From Variovorax boronicumulans (GTDB lineage Bacteria; Pseudomonadota; Gammaproteobacteria; Burkholderiales; Burkholderiaceae_C), in contig NZ_JARXVG010000002.1 of the NCBI RefSeq assembly GCF_029892485.1, positions 310,001 to 374,000 on the forward strand: DNA of 64,000 bases, given 5' to 3'. The notes under the pieces are model-generated. The model did no database searches and was not told where the DNA came from. It worked only from the letters and a program-made list of their open reading frames with translations. A program made the translations under genes and the position numbers. This document shows, one piece after another, positions 17,861 through 26,527 of this stretch. The first letter of the stretch is position 1, and every line of letters starts with the position of its first letter.

Positions 17861-18943
17861 ATGACCACTCGCGCAACTGCAAAGCAGACCGACCGCCACC
17901 GAACACCCTCCACCCCCCGCCACTACGCCGTCGTCGGCGCCGGCATCGCCGGTGTGGCTTGCGCACGCACGCTGGTGCAGGCCGGCCACAAGGTCACGCT
18001 GTTCGAACGCGAGGCCGCACCCGGCGGCCGCATGGCGAGCATCGACACGGCCTTCGGCCGCTTCGACAGCGGCGCGCAGTACTTCACCGTGCGCGATCCG
18101 CGCTTTGCACTGGCGCTCGAAGCCACGCCCAACCTCTGCCGCCCCTGGAGCGCCAACCTCGTGCGCGTGCTCGACGCCCACGGCCGCGTGGCCGAGGCCG
18201 CGTTGCCCGGCCGCGAATCGCACTGGGTCGCGCAGCCCGGCATGGACGCACTGGTGGCCCACTGGGCCGCACCGCTGGCCGGCAACCTCATCGCCAGCAC
18301 GCAGGTCACGCAGATCGAACCCGATGCGCTCGACCCCAGGCGCTGGCAGCTGCGCACCGCCGGCGAAGACGATTCGCAGCATGTGTACTCGGGCTTCGAC
18401 GCCGTGCTGCTCGCCGTGCCGCCTTCGCGCACCCGCATGCTGCTGGGCGACGGCAAGCTGTCGGCCTCCATCAGCCAGAAGATCGAGCCGGTGCGCATCG
18501 CGCCCTGCTGGACGCTGATGATCGCCTTCCCCCAGGCCAACCAGGCCAACATGTCGCACCTCGGCCCGCAGTGGAACGCGGCGCGCAGCACCCACCACCG
18601 CGTGGCGTGGCTGGCGCGCGAATCGTCCAAGCCCGGCCGCGAACGCATCGAGCGCTGGACGCTACAGGCCAGCGCCGCGTGGTCGCAGGAGCATCTGCGC
18701 GACGACGCACCGCGCGTCGAGGCCAAGCTCTTGCGCGCCTTCGCCGAGATCACCGGCATCCACGCCGTGCCCTCGCATGCGCAAACCCGCTGCTGGACCG
18801 AAGCGCAGACGCAGGTGCCCGTGGGCAAGACGCACCTCTGGGATGCCAAGGCCCGCATCGGCGTGGCCGGCGACTGGTGCACGGGGCATCGGGTGGAAGA
18901 CGCTTTCCTCTCGGGCCTTTCGCTGGCGCTTGCGGTGATCTGA
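17861..18943 (+). CDS. FAD/NAD(P)-dependent amine-oxidase-like oxidoreductase
   Basis: A 360-residue flavoprotein. It has the Rossmann motif VVGAGIAGVACARTL near residues 24-38, then FEREAAPGGRMAS and FDSGAQYFTVRDPRF, and a C-terminal VAGDWCTGHRVEDAFLSGLSLA that closes over FAD. This is the renalase-like/NAD(P)-binding oxidoreductase group related to amine oxidases. The substrate is unknown. The N-terminal 20 residues are polar and lie before the fold. The gluQ gene starts 12 bases after the stop. Confidence 0.85.
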   Translation: MTTRATAKQTDRHRTPSTPRHYAVVGAGIAGVACARTLVQAGHKVTLFEREAAPGGRMASIDTAFGRFDSGAQYFTVRDPRFALALEATPNLCRPWSANLVRVLDAHGRVAEAALPGRESHWVAQPGMDALVAHWAAPLAGNLIASTQVTQIEPDALDPRRWQLRTAGEDDSQHVYSGFDAVLLAVPPSRTRMLLGDGKLSASISQKIEPVRIAPCWTLMIAFPQANQANMSHLGPQWNAARSTHHRVAWLARESSKPGRERIERWTLQASAAWSQEHLRDDAPRVEAKLLRAFAEITGIHAVPSHAQTRCWTEAQTQVPVGKTHLWDAKARIGVAGDWCTGHRVEDAFLSGLSLALAVI

Positions 18944-18955
18944 CACTTCAGCGGG

Positions 18956-19870
18956 ATGCGTGAGACCGGCCGTTTCGCGCCCTCGCCCACCGGCCCGCTG
19001 CACGCCGGCTCGCTGGTGGCCGCGCTCGCGAGCTGGCTCGACGTGCGTGCACGCGGCGCGCAGGCGCGCTGGCTGATCCGCATCGAGGACGCCGACACCG
19101 AGCGGTGCCTGCCCGGCATGGGCGAGCACATGCTGCGGCAGCTCGCCGACTGCCACCTGCTCCCCGACGAAACGCCCGTGTGGCAGACGCAGCGCACGGC
19201 GCGCTATGAAGCGGCGCTGCAGAAGCTGCAAGCCCTCGGCCTCGCCTACCCCTGCGGGTGTTCGCGCAAGGACATCGACACCGCGCTCGCACGGCTCGGC
19301 CAGCGGCACGAGCGGCATGGGGAGCGCGTGTACCCGGGCACCTGCCGCGACGGCCTGCACGGCAAGCCTGCGCGGGCCTGGCGCTTCGCCACCGAGAAGT
19401 TCGAATCGGCACAGCACGGCGAACTCCGCTGGACCGACCGCCGCCTGGGCGAACAGCACCAGGACGTCAGCCGCGAGGTCGGCGACTTCGTGCTGCGCCG
19501 TGCCGATGGCCCATGGGCCTATCAACTCGCCGTGGTCGTCGACGATGCCGAACAGGGCGTGACCGACGTGGTGCGCGGCGAAGACCTGGCCGACAACACC
19601 GCGCGCCAGATCCTGCTGCAGCGCGCGCTCGGCCTGCCGACGCCCAGCTACCTGCACACGCCGCTGGTGCGCGGCGCCGATGGCGACAAGCTCTCCAAGC
19701 AGAACGGCGCCACGGCCATCGACACATCGACGCCCGAAGCCGCGCTGGCGGCGCTCGATGCGGCCGCGCGCGTGCTCGGGCTGCATGCCACCGCAGCCAC
19801 CTCCTGCGGGGCCGCACTGGCCGGCTGGGTGCCCGAATGGCGCGCTCTCTACAATTCGCGGCCGTTATGA
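18956..19870 (+). CDS. gluQ: Glutamyl-Q tRNA(Asp) synthetase
   Basis: A 304-residue GluRS paralogue lacking the anticodon-binding half. It has a HIGH-type motif [12 protein letters not shown] (residues 9-20), a KMSKS-type motif KLSKQ (245-249), and a zinc site C100-x-C102 ... Y126-x3-C130. The zinc site matches the C/C/Y/C set of E. coli GluQ. The enzyme loads glutamate onto queuosine at position 34 of tRNA(Asp). The gene overlaps trmB by ATGA, so two tRNA-modifying enzymes are translationally coupled. Confidence 0.95.
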   Translation: MRETGRFAPSPTGPLHAGSLVAALASWLDVRARGAQARWLIRIEDADTERCLPGMGEHMLRQLADCHLLPDETPVWQTQRTARYEAALQKLQALGLAYPCGCSRKDIDTALARLGQRHERHGERVYPGTCRDGLHGKPARAWRFATEKFESAQHGELRWTDRRLGEQHQDVSREVGDFVLRRADGPWAYQLAVVVDDAEQGVTDVVRGEDLADNTARQILLQRALGLPTPSYLHTPLVRGADGDKLSKQNGATAIDTSTPEAALAALDAAARVLGLHATAATSCGAALAGWVPEWRALYNSRPL

Positions 19871-20622
19871 CCTTTCCCGACACCGTGCCCCACGACCTCC
19901 CGCCCAGCGACGACAACACAGACGACAGCGCAGGTGCCGACAAGCCGCATCCGCTGCACCGCCGTCTCAAGAGCTTCGTGAAGCGCGCGGGCCGCACCAC
20001 CGATGGCCAGGCGCGCGCCTTTGCCGAACTGGGGCCGCTGTTCCTCATTCCCTACACGCCCGAGCCGCTGGACCTGACCGCGGCCTTCGGCGGCCGCGTT
20101 GCCCCGACGGTGCTGGAGATCGGGTTCGGCATGGGCGAGGCCACCGCGCACATCGCCACGGTGCTGCCCGAGACGAACTTCTTCTGCTGCGAGGTGCACG
20201 AACCCGGCGTGGGTGCGCTGCTCAAGCGCATCGGCGAGCAGTCGATTTCGAACATCCGCATCTGCGCGCATGACGCGGTCGACGTGCTCGACCACATGCT
20301 GCAGCCCGGCACGCTGGCCGGCGTGCATGTGTTCTTCCCGGACCCGTGGCACAAGAAGCGCCACAACAAGCGCCGACTGATCCAACCCGAATTCGTAACC
20401 AAGCTGGCGCAGCACCTGCGCCCCGGCGGCTACATCCATTGCGCGACCGACTGGCAGCCCTACGCCGAGCAGATGCTCGAGGTGCTCGCGGCCGAGCCGC
20501 TGCTGCGCAACACGGCCGAAGGCTATGCGCCCAAGCCCGACTACCGGCCGCTGACCAAGTTCGAGAACCGCGGCATCAAGCTGGGCCACGGTGTGTGGGA
20601 CCTGGTGTTCGAGCGGGCCTGA
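19867..20622 (+). CDS. trmB: tRNA (guanine-N7-)-methyltransferase
   Basis: A 251-residue SAM-dependent methyltransferase. It has [16 protein letters not shown] as the SAM-binding motif [16 protein letters not shown], and the family hallmark [15 protein letters not shown], which binds tRNA and the target guanosine. It makes m7G46. The start ATG at 19867 overlaps the gluQ stop. The first 35 residues are acidic and variable. The gene is convergent with the TonB-domain gene, with only 10 bases between the stops. Confidence 0.95.
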   Translation: MTFPDTVPHDLPPSDDNTDDSAGADKPHPLHRRLKSFVKRAGRTTDGQARAFAELGPLFLIPYTPEPLDLTAAFGGRVAPTVLEIGFGMGEATAHIATVLPETNFFCCEVHEPGVGALLKRIGEQSISNIRICAHDAVDVLDHMLQPGTLAGVHVFFPDPWHKKRHNKRRLIQPEFVTKLAQHLRPGGYIHCATDWQPYAEQMLEVLAAEPLLRNTAEGYAPKPDYRPLTKFENRGIKLGHGVWDLVFERA

Positions 20623-20632
20623 AGAAGACCTG

Positions 20633-21112
20633 CTATTCGCCCTGGAAGCGAAACGGCAGCCGCATCCGGGTGCGCACCGGACGCCCGTCGGCCGACCGCG
20701 CCGGCTCGAAGCGCCACCCCTTGAGCGCGTCGAGCACCGCCTTCGACAGCAGCGGGTGCGGCGACCTCTCGATGCGGACGTCCTCGGGCGTGCCTGCTTC
20801 ACCCACGTAGAAAACGGCGATCACCTGGCCCTCCACGCCCTCGTCCGCCAAGGCGGCCGGATAGTCGGGCATGTGCCGCTGGAGGATCTGCGCGCTCGTC
20901 TGGACGGCCGGCGTGGCCGGCGGCACGGCAAGTGGCTCTGGCCGCCTCGGCCCGGCAGGCGGTGCCTCGATCACCGGGGGCGGCGGCAATTCGGGAGGAG
21001 GCACCGGCACCTGTGCTGGCTCGGCGATGTCAACGACATCGCGTTGCGGCACGGCGCACCCCACGAGCGCGGCGCACACCGCCGCGCCTCCCCAAAGAAA
21101 AGCAGTTTTCAT
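20633..21112 (-). CDS. TonB C-terminal-domain lipoprotein
   Basis: A 159-residue protein. The N-terminus MKTAFLWGGAAVCAALVGCAVPQ is a lipoprotein signal with lipobox LVGC. It is followed by a proline-rich spacer (PVPPPELPPPP) and a C-terminal TonB domain (YPAALADEGVEGQVIAVFYVGEAGTPEDVRIERS ... LKGWRFEPAR). A true TonB is anchored by a TM helix that contacts ExbB; here the anchor looks like a lipid. It is therefore probably not a classical energy transducer. No exbB/exbD or receptor is nearby. Confidence 0.8.
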   Translation of the reverse strand: MKTAFLWGGAAVCAALVGCAVPQRDVVDIAEPAQVPVPPPELPPPPVIEAPPAGPRRPEPLAVPPATPAVQTSAQILQRHMPDYPAALADEGVEGQVIAVFYVGEAGTPEDVRIERSPHPLLSKAVLDALKGWRFEPARSADGRPVRTRMRLPFRFQGE

Positions 21113-21195
21113 AGGGAATTCTGTAGCACCCACGCCTACCGCCTTGGCCCCGTTATTGCTACACTTTTTTACTAATTGTTAGCAAAGGGTGTCCG

Positions 21196-22359
21196 ATGAA
21201 CAAGTCGCGCAGGAAATGGCTGGGCCAGGCATGTGGTGCGCTGCTGCTGGGAGGCGGCTTCGGCATCCCCCACGCGTTCGCGCAGGCCACCCGCACGGGC
21301 GGCGCGCCGCGCGTCGTGCTGCTGGGGCAATCGGTGCCGTTGACCGGCGGCGCCGCTGAAATCGGCAGCGCCTTCGCGGCTGGCAGCCGGCTCGCGGTGA
21401 GCGACTTCAACACCCGCAACGCCACCACCGGCCTCCAGCTGAAGCTGGTCCAGCTCGACGACGGCTACGAAGCCGCCCGCGCCAGCGCCAACGCGCGCAC
21501 CCTGCTCGGCGCCCAGAAGGCCGACCTGCTCTTCGGCTTCGTCGGCACCGCCAGCAGCGAGGCCGGCGCGAACGTCGCCACGCAGCAGGGCAGCCTGCTC
21601 TTTGCGCCGTTCGCGGCCTCCGACAACCTGCGCGGCGCCGAGCATCCCAATGTGTTCCATGTGCGGCCCGGCATGATCGACGAGGCCCTCAAGATCGTGC
21701 GCCAGTGCGCCACCGTGGGGCAGACGCGCGTGGCCTTCGTGGGCGACGACGACGCCATGGGCCGCGCCGGCCTCGCCGCCGTGCAGCAGGCGATCACCGA
21801 ACTCAAGCTCACGCCGCTGGTCGCGACCGCGCTGGTGCCGGCGGGCGGCGACAAGCTCGACGCCATGCTGAAGACCGTGCAAGAGAAATCGCCGCAGGCC
21901 ATCGTGCTGGTATCGCTCTCGGGCACCACGGCCAGCGCGATCCGCAAGCTCCGCAAGAGCGGCTACACGGGCAACTTCATGGCCTTCTCGATCGTCGGCA
22001 TCGATCCGCTCTACGCGGAACTGGGCAAGGACATCGGCGGCATCGTGATCTCGCAGGTGGTGCCCTCGCCGCGGCCGTCGGCCATTCCGATCGTCAAGGA
22101 GTACCTCGCTGCGGTCGACAACTCCGACCAGACCGCGTCGTACGAAGGGCTCGAAGGCTTCATCGCGGCCAAGGCCGTGGGCGAAGCAGTGCGGCGCGCG
22201 GGCCGCGGCTTCAACACCGCGACGCTGCAGCGCACGATGACCGCGATGACCGATTACGACGTGGGCGGCTTTCGCATCAACCTGCGCCCGGGCCTGCGGG
22301 ACAACGTGCGCAGCATCGACCTGATCAGCATCTCGGCGGACGGGCGCGTCCTGCGCTAA
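21196..22359 (+). CDS. Periplasmic binding protein, branched-chain amino acid type (Peripla_BP_6)
   Basis: A 387-residue protein with a signal peptide containing a twin-arginine-like SRRKWLGQ stretch before a hydrophobic core. The mature fold begins VVLLGQSVPLTGGAAEIGSAFAAGSRLAVSDFN, the usual entry of Leu/Ile/Val-type periplasmic binding proteins. It continues with DLLFGFVGTASSEAGANVA and a hinge region. No permease or ATPase gene is nearby, so it is an orphan binding protein, possibly a sensor or a partner of a distant transporter. It is convergent with the Crp/Fnr gene, 6 bases apart. Confidence 0.85.
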   Translation: MNKSRRKWLGQACGALLLGGGFGIPHAFAQATRTGGAPRVVLLGQSVPLTGGAAEIGSAFAAGSRLAVSDFNTRNATTGLQLKLVQLDDGYEAARASANARTLLGAQKADLLFGFVGTASSEAGANVATQQGSLLFAPFAASDNLRGAEHPNVFHVRPGMIDEALKIVRQCATVGQTRVAFVGDDDAMGRAGLAAVQQAITELKLTPLVATALVPAGGDKLDAMLKTVQEKSPQAIVLVSLSGTTASAIRKLRKSGYTGNFMAFSIVGIDPLYAELGKDIGGIVISQVVPSPRPSAIPIVKEYLAAVDNSDQTASYEGLEGFIAAKAVGEAVRRAGRGFNTATLQRTMTAMTDYDVGGFRINLRPGLRDNVRSIDLISISADGRVLR

Positions 22360-22365
22360 ACGGCT

Positions 22366-23088
22366 TCAACCCGTGCTGACCAGCCGCTGCAGCGCATCGA
22401 GCGACAGCAGTTCAATGCGCCCGTAGCCCAGCGCGATCACGCCCTCGCCGGCCAGCGCGTTGAGTTCCTTCGAGAGCGTCTGGCGCGTCACGCCGAGCAT
22501 CATCGCGAGCGCTTCCTGCGGCAGCATCAGTGTGTGCCGCAGGTGCACCGATTGCGTGGCATCGCCGCGCGCGAGCACCAGCAGCCGGTGCGCCACCCGC
22601 GCGCGCAGGCTGCGCAAGGTGGCGTCTTCCGTGAGCCCGTAGAGCATGCGCACGCGCGCCGCCAGCATTGCGGCGATGGCGTTGGAGAACACCACGTCGC
22701 GCATCTGCCGCGCGAAGGCTTCGGGCGACACCACCAGCAGGTCGAGTGCCTCGAGCGCGGTGGCGTCGTGCGTGCGCGGCGAACCGTCGATCAGCGTGAT
22801 CTCGCCGAACCAGTTGCCCGGCTCCAGCACCGCAAGAATGGCCTCGCGTCCGTCCTGGCGCAGCGACGAGATCTTGATCGTGCCTGCCACCAGCCCGTAG
22901 AAGCCGCCGCCCGACGCATGGATCGGGTCGCCCTGGCGGAACACCATGGTGCCGCGCCGCACATGGAGGAGTTCGGCCGCGCCCACCAGCGCATCGCGCT
23001 GCGCGCGCGGCATGCTGGTGAACCAGGGGTTGCCCTCGAGCGCGGCACGGTGCGGGGCGGAGAGACGCGGCTTGGTGGAAGGAGGCAT
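22366..23088 (-). CDS. Crp/Fnr family transcriptional regulator
   Basis: A 240-residue regulator. It has a cyclic-nucleotide-type beta barrel (FRQGDPIHASGGGFYGLVAGTIKIS ... EAILAVLEPGNWFGEITLIDG) and a C-terminal HTH (LPQEALAMMLGVTRQTLSKELNALAGEGVIALGYGRIEL). There is no N-terminal cysteine cluster, so it is not an oxygen-sensing FNR. The start is uncertain: ATG at 23086-23088 is used, but GTG at 23113-23115 is also possible and neither has a clear ribosome site. It is divergent from the HD-domain gene, with palindromes between the two. Confidence 0.88.
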   Translation of the reverse strand: MPPSTKPRLSAPHRAALEGNPWFTSMPRAQRDALVGAAELLHVRRGTMVFRQGDPIHASGGGFYGLVAGTIKISSLRQDGREAILAVLEPGNWFGEITLIDGSPRTHDATALEALDLLVVSPEAFARQMRDVVFSNAIAAMLAARVRMLYGLTEDATLRSLRARVAHRLLVLARGDATQSVHLRHTLMLPQEALAMMLGVTRQTLSKELNALAGEGVIALGYGRIELLSLDALQRLVSTG

Positions 23089-23138
23089 CGGAAAAGGCTT
23101 GGTGCCTGCGGGCACAGGGGTTTACCAGCACCCTGCAT

Positions 23139-23166
23139 TGTCAAATTCTTGACAGTTGAGCGTCAA
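23139..23166. promoter_or_regulatory. Double palindrome, putative Crp/Fnr operator with -35 element
   Basis: TGTCAA-attc-TTGACA (23139-23154) is a perfect inverted repeat. A second one, TTGA-gcg-TCAA (23156-23166), follows one base later. The right arm of the first is an ideal -35 hexamer TTGACA for the HD-domain gene; a -10 is not clear. The site lies 50 bases upstream of the Crp/Fnr start and 53 bases upstream of the HD gene. A regulator bound here would block the -35. Confidence 0.55.
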
Positions 23167-23218
23167 GTGCAGGTCTACAGTGACCGCCACCGCACAGACG
23201 AACAACGGAGACGACACG

Positions 23219-23809
23219 ATGAGCGCACGCGCAAGTTTCAAGAGCATGCAGGAAAGCACGCGCGAAGACTGGCAACTGATCGGCGGCGAGTTCATGCAGT
23301 TCGCGGGCGGCCTGCCCGCGCGCGTGATCAAGCACCTGCAGATCCTGGAAGGCGACTACGGCGGCTTTCCGGTCGACCGCTACACCCACTCGCTGCAGAC
23401 CGCCACCCGGGCCCTCCGCGACGGCCGAGACGAGGAGTACGTGGTGTGCGCGCTGCTGCACGACATCGGCGACACGCTCGGCAGCTTCAACCACCCCGAC
23501 ATCGCCGCCGCGATCCTGAAGCCCTTCGTGAGCGAAGCCAACCACTGGATGGTGCAGCACCACGGCATCTTCCAGGGCCACTACTTCTTCCACCACATCG
23601 GGCTGGACCGCGACATGCGCGAGAACTTCAAGGACAACCCGCACTACGAGCGCACGGCCGAGTTCTGCGCGCTCTACGACAACCCCGCATTCGACCCCAA
23701 GGCCGAGACCTTGCCGATCAGTGAATTCGAGCCCATGCTGCGCCGGTTGATGGCGCAACCCAAGCAGAGCATCTACAAGACCGTGCTGAAAGAGCCGGCC
23801 ACGGCCTGA
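23219..23809 (+). CDS. HD-domain protein related to PhnZ/MIOX-type diiron oxygenases
   Basis: A 196-residue HD-domain protein. It has HSLQTATRALRDG (H57), the HD pair in ALLHDIGD (H81, D82), H92 in FNHPDIAA, and HHGIFQGHYFFHH after residue 113. The HSLQ ... ALLHDIGD pattern is close to PhnZ, the phosphonate-cleaving mixed-valent diiron oxygenase, more than to nucleotidase-type HD proteins. Its activity is therefore either phosphohydrolase or oxygenase; I cannot decide which. The ATG at 23219 begins the conserved part. The class II aldolase follows by 22 bases, so the two are very likely co-transcribed. Confidence 0.8.
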   Translation: MSARASFKSMQESTREDWQLIGGEFMQFAGGLPARVIKHLQILEGDYGGFPVDRYTHSLQTATRALRDGRDEEYVVCALLHDIGDTLGSFNHPDIAAAILKPFVSEANHWMVQHHGIFQGHYFFHHIGLDRDMRENFKDNPHYERTAEFCALYDNPAFDPKAETLPISEFEPMLRRLMAQPKQSIYKTVLKEPATA

Positions 23810-23831
23810 CCCCAGACAAAGGACCCCCACC

Positions 23832-24599
23832 ATGAACGCAAACTCTCAATGCGAAATCCAGAAGCTCGTCTCCGCCGAAGAGTGGCAGTTGCGCGTCGAC
23901 CTCGCCGCCTGCTATCGCCTCGTGGCGCTCTACGGCTGGAGCGACCTGGTGTTCACGCACATCAGCGCGCGCGTGCCCGGGCCCGAGCATCACTTCCTCA
24001 TCAACCCCTACGGGCTGATGTTCGACGAGATCACCGCGTCCAGCCTGGTGAAGGTCGACCAGCAGTGCAACAAGATCATCGAGTCGCCCTACCCGGTGAA
24101 CCCGGCCGGCTTCGTGATCCACAGCGCGGTGCATGCCGCGCGTGAAGACATCCAGTGCGTGCTGCACACCCACACCAAGGCGGGCATCGCGGTGAGCGCG
24201 CAGAAGAACGGCGTGCTGCCCATCAGCCAGCAATCGACCTTCGTGCTGGCCTCGCTGGCGTACCACGACTACGAAGGCGTGGCCTTCCGCGACGACGAGA
24301 AGCCGCGCCTGCAGGCCGACATGGGCCACGCCAACTTCCTCATGCTGCGCAACCACGGCCTGCTCACCTGCGGCAAGACCATTGCCGACGCCTTCCTTTC
24401 GATGTACACCTTCGAGAACACCTGCCAGATCCAGATCGCGGCGCAATCGGGCGGCAGCGAACTCACGCATGTGAACCCGAAGATCATCGATGGCGTGGGC
24501 CAGGCGATGAAAGTGCAAAGCGGGGGCCTCGGCGGCATGTTCGTCTGGCCTTCGCTGATCCGCAAACTCGACCGCATCGACGACAGCTACAAACAATAA
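23832..24599 (+). CDS. Class II aldolase/adducin family protein (copy 1)
   Basis: A 255-residue protein of the class II aldolase/adducin fold. It has YGWSDLVFTHISARVPGPEHHFLINPYGLMFDEITASSL, then HTHTKAGIAVSA with the zinc-binding histidines, and LRNHGLLTCGKTIADAF with the third histidine. This zinc-dependent fold includes fuculose/rhamnulose-phosphate aldolases and decarboxylases. The VxTHISxRxPG and NPYG motifs place it in the subgroup annotated only as aldolase/adducin, whose substrates are mostly unknown. It pairs with the HD gene and ends at a strong terminator. Confidence 0.88.
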   Translation: MNANSQCEIQKLVSAEEWQLRVDLAACYRLVALYGWSDLVFTHISARVPGPEHHFLINPYGLMFDEITASSLVKVDQQCNKIIESPYPVNPAGFVIHSAVHAAREDIQCVLHTHTKAGIAVSAQKNGVLPISQQSTFVLASLAYHDYEGVAFRDDEKPRLQADMGHANFLMLRNHGLLTCGKTIADAFLSMYTFENTCQIQIAAQSGGSELTHVNPKIIDGVGQAMKVQSGGLGGMFVWPSLIRKLDRIDDSYKQ

Positions 24600-24624
24600 G
24601 ACGCGTCGACCCCCGGTTTTCCAC

Positions 24625-24667
24625 GGCTGCCAGCGCCCGCGCGACGGGTGCCGGCAGCCATTTTTTT
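24625..24667 (+). terminator. Strong intrinsic terminator after the first class II aldolase gene
   Basis: The stem ggctgcc / ggcagcc (24625-24631 with 24653-24659) is extended inward by cgcccg / cgggtg-type pairing. It is followed by A and seven T residues (24661-24667). It separates the HD-aldolase pair from the symporter and tcu genes downstream. Confidence 0.85.
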
Positions 24668-24696
24668 AAGAAGAACGAAAGAGGAGACAAAAACCC

Positions 24697-25575
24697 ATGG
24701 ATGCCACGCTCATCGTGACCCGGTTCCTGTTCGGCGCGCTCGCGCTGGTGATGTTCGGGCTGGGGCTGTCGCTCTCGCTCGCCGACTTCCGGCGGCTCTT
24801 CAAGCATCCGAAGGCGGTGACCATCGCGCTGGTGCTGCAGGTCATCGGCCTGCCGCTCGCGTGCTACGCGATCATCGTGGGCTTCGGGCTCTCGCCGGTG
24901 TTCGCCATCGGGCTCATGCTGCTGGCGGCCTCGCCAGGCGGTATTTCGGCGAACCTGTTCTCGCACCTCTTCGGCGGCAACGTGGCGATGAACATCTCGC
25001 TCACGGCCGTGAACACGCTGCTGTCGATCGTCACGCTGCCGCTGATCGCCAACTGGGCGATCAATCATTTCGCGCAGAGCGGCCAGGTGGTGCCGCTGCA
25101 GACGCGCAAGCTCGTGGAGGTGATCGCGATCGTGCTGGTGCCGGTGGCCATCGGCATGTTCGTGGCCTCGCGCAAGCCCGGCTTCGCCGCGCGCATGGAG
25201 AAGCCGACCAAGATCTTCAGCGGCGTGGTGCTCGCGGTGGTCACGGTGCTCGCGATCGCGAACGAGTGGAAGACCATCACCGCCACCTTCGCCGAGATCG
25301 GCCTCCCGGTGCTGCTGTTCAACCTCGTGAGCCTGCTCGCGGGCTACTACCTGAGCCGCGCCGCAGGCCTCGACAAACCGCTGGCCACCGCCATCAGCTA
25401 CGAGATCGGCATCCACAACTCGACGCTCGCCATCTTCATCGCGGTGAGCGTGCTGGGGAGCTTTCCGCTCGCGCTGCCGGCTGCCATCTACTCGGTGGTG
25501 ATGTACATCACCGCCCCGCTGTTCGGATGGTTGCTGCTGCGGCGCGGCCAGCCGGCCGCCGTGCCTGCGCGATGA
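24697..25575 (+). CDS. Bile acid:sodium symporter (BASS) family transporter
   Basis: A 292-residue membrane protein with about ten TM helices. BASS signatures are present: MLLAASPGGISANLFSHLFGGNVAMNISLTAVNTLLS in the first half and ATAISYEIGIHNSTLAIFIAVSVLG in the second, the two crossing regions that bind Na+ and substrate. Members carry organic anions, including pyruvate and other carboxylates. It lies just before a LysR gene (7 bases) and the tcu genes, so it probably takes up the acid metabolised there. A GAGGAG ribosome site precedes the ATG. Confidence 0.9.
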   Translation: MDATLIVTRFLFGALALVMFGLGLSLSLADFRRLFKHPKAVTIALVLQVIGLPLACYAIIVGFGLSPVFAIGLMLLAASPGGISANLFSHLFGGNVAMNISLTAVNTLLSIVTLPLIANWAINHFAQSGQVVPLQTRKLVEVIAIVLVPVAIGMFVASRKPGFAARMEKPTKIFSGVVLAVVTVLAIANEWKTITATFAEIGLPVLLFNLVSLLAGYYLSRAAGLDKPLATAISYEIGIHNSTLAIFIAVSVLGSFPLALPAAIYSVVMYITAPLFGWLLLRRGQPAAVPAR

Positions 25576-25582
25576 TGCGCGC

Positions 25583-26509
25583 ATGGAACTGAGGCAACTG
25601 CGCTACTTCGTCAAGGTCTGCGAGCTGCGCAGCATGGGCCGCGCGGCCGTCGAGCTGGGCGTGGTCACCTCGGCGCTGAGCCAGCAGATCAGCCGGCTCG
25701 AAAGCGAACTGGCCACGCGCCTCCTGCAGCGCAGCTCGACCGGCGTCACGCCCACCGATGCGGGCCTCGCCTTCCTGCAGCAGGCGCAACTCACGCTGCG
25801 CCATGCCGACGATGCGGTGCGCGCGGCGCAGCAGGCGCGCCTGTCGGGCCATGTGAGCGTGGGCCTCGCGCCCACCACCGCCACCGTGCTCGGCGTGCCG
25901 CTGATGCGCGCGATGCAGGAGCGCTACCCCGAGGTGCGGCTGCACATGGTCGAGGCGCTCTCGGGCCATCTCACGACGATGCTGCATGCGCGCCAGCTCG
26001 ACCTGGCGGTGCTGTTCCAGACGGACACGCCGCGGCGCTGGAGCGTGTCGCCGCTGCTCGCCGAAAAGCTCTTCGTGGTCGCCTCGCCCACGCTGGCCGA
26101 ACGCCCCAAGGGCACCAAGGTGCGCCTCTCGCAATTGGCCGATGTGCCGTTGATCCTGCCGAGCGGCAGCCACGGCCTGCGCGCCACGTTGATGGCCGCC
26201 TTCCTGCGCGCGGGTGTCACGCCGCGCATCGTGGCCGAGGTCGATGGCCTGGCATTGCTGATGGACGCGGTGCGCGCTGGCTATGGCGCCACGGTGCAGC
26301 CCGGTGCGGCCACGGCACGGCACGACCGCGACGACCTCGAACTCACCCAGATCAGCGACGCCCACGTCGGCCGCCGCAACCTGCTCGTGAGCCTGTCGGA
26401 CGACGAGCTCTCGCCCGCCGCGCTGGCCGCGCGCGTGGTGGTCGCAGACACCGCGCGCGCCCTCGTTCGCGAAGGCCGCTGGACGGGCGCAAGTCTTCTC
26501 GAAAACTGA
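25583..26509 (+). CDS. LysR family regulator, Nac/TcuR-like
   Basis: A 308-residue LysR protein opening MELRQLRYFVKVCELRSMGRAAVELGVVTSALSQQISRLESELATRLLQRS. The effector domain begins GHVSVGLAPTTATVLGVPLMRAMQERYPEVRLHMVEALSGHLTTML. This is the subgroup of Nac and of regulators next to tricarballylate genes such as TcuR. It lies between the symporter and tcuA in the same direction, and the likely target is the tcuAB promoter 80 bases downstream. The inducer is inferred to be the substrate acid. Confidence 0.88.
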   Translation: MELRQLRYFVKVCELRSMGRAAVELGVVTSALSQQISRLESELATRLLQRSSTGVTPTDAGLAFLQQAQLTLRHADDAVRAAQQARLSGHVSVGLAPTTATVLGVPLMRAMQERYPEVRLHMVEALSGHLTTMLHARQLDLAVLFQTDTPRRWSVSPLLAEKLFVVASPTLAERPKGTKVRLSQLADVPLILPSGSHGLRATLMAAFLRAGVTPRIVAEVDGLALLMDAVRAGYGATVQPGAATARHDRDDLELTQISDAHVGRRNLLVSLSDDELSPAALAARVVVADTARALVREGRWTGASLLEN

Positions 26510-26527
26510 ACACCCATTGCCTCTTTC

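Noticed and set aside
22366..23115. FNR-type oxygen sensing by the Crp/Fnr regulator.
   Set aside because: The N-terminal region has no cysteine cluster to hold a 4Fe-4S centre.
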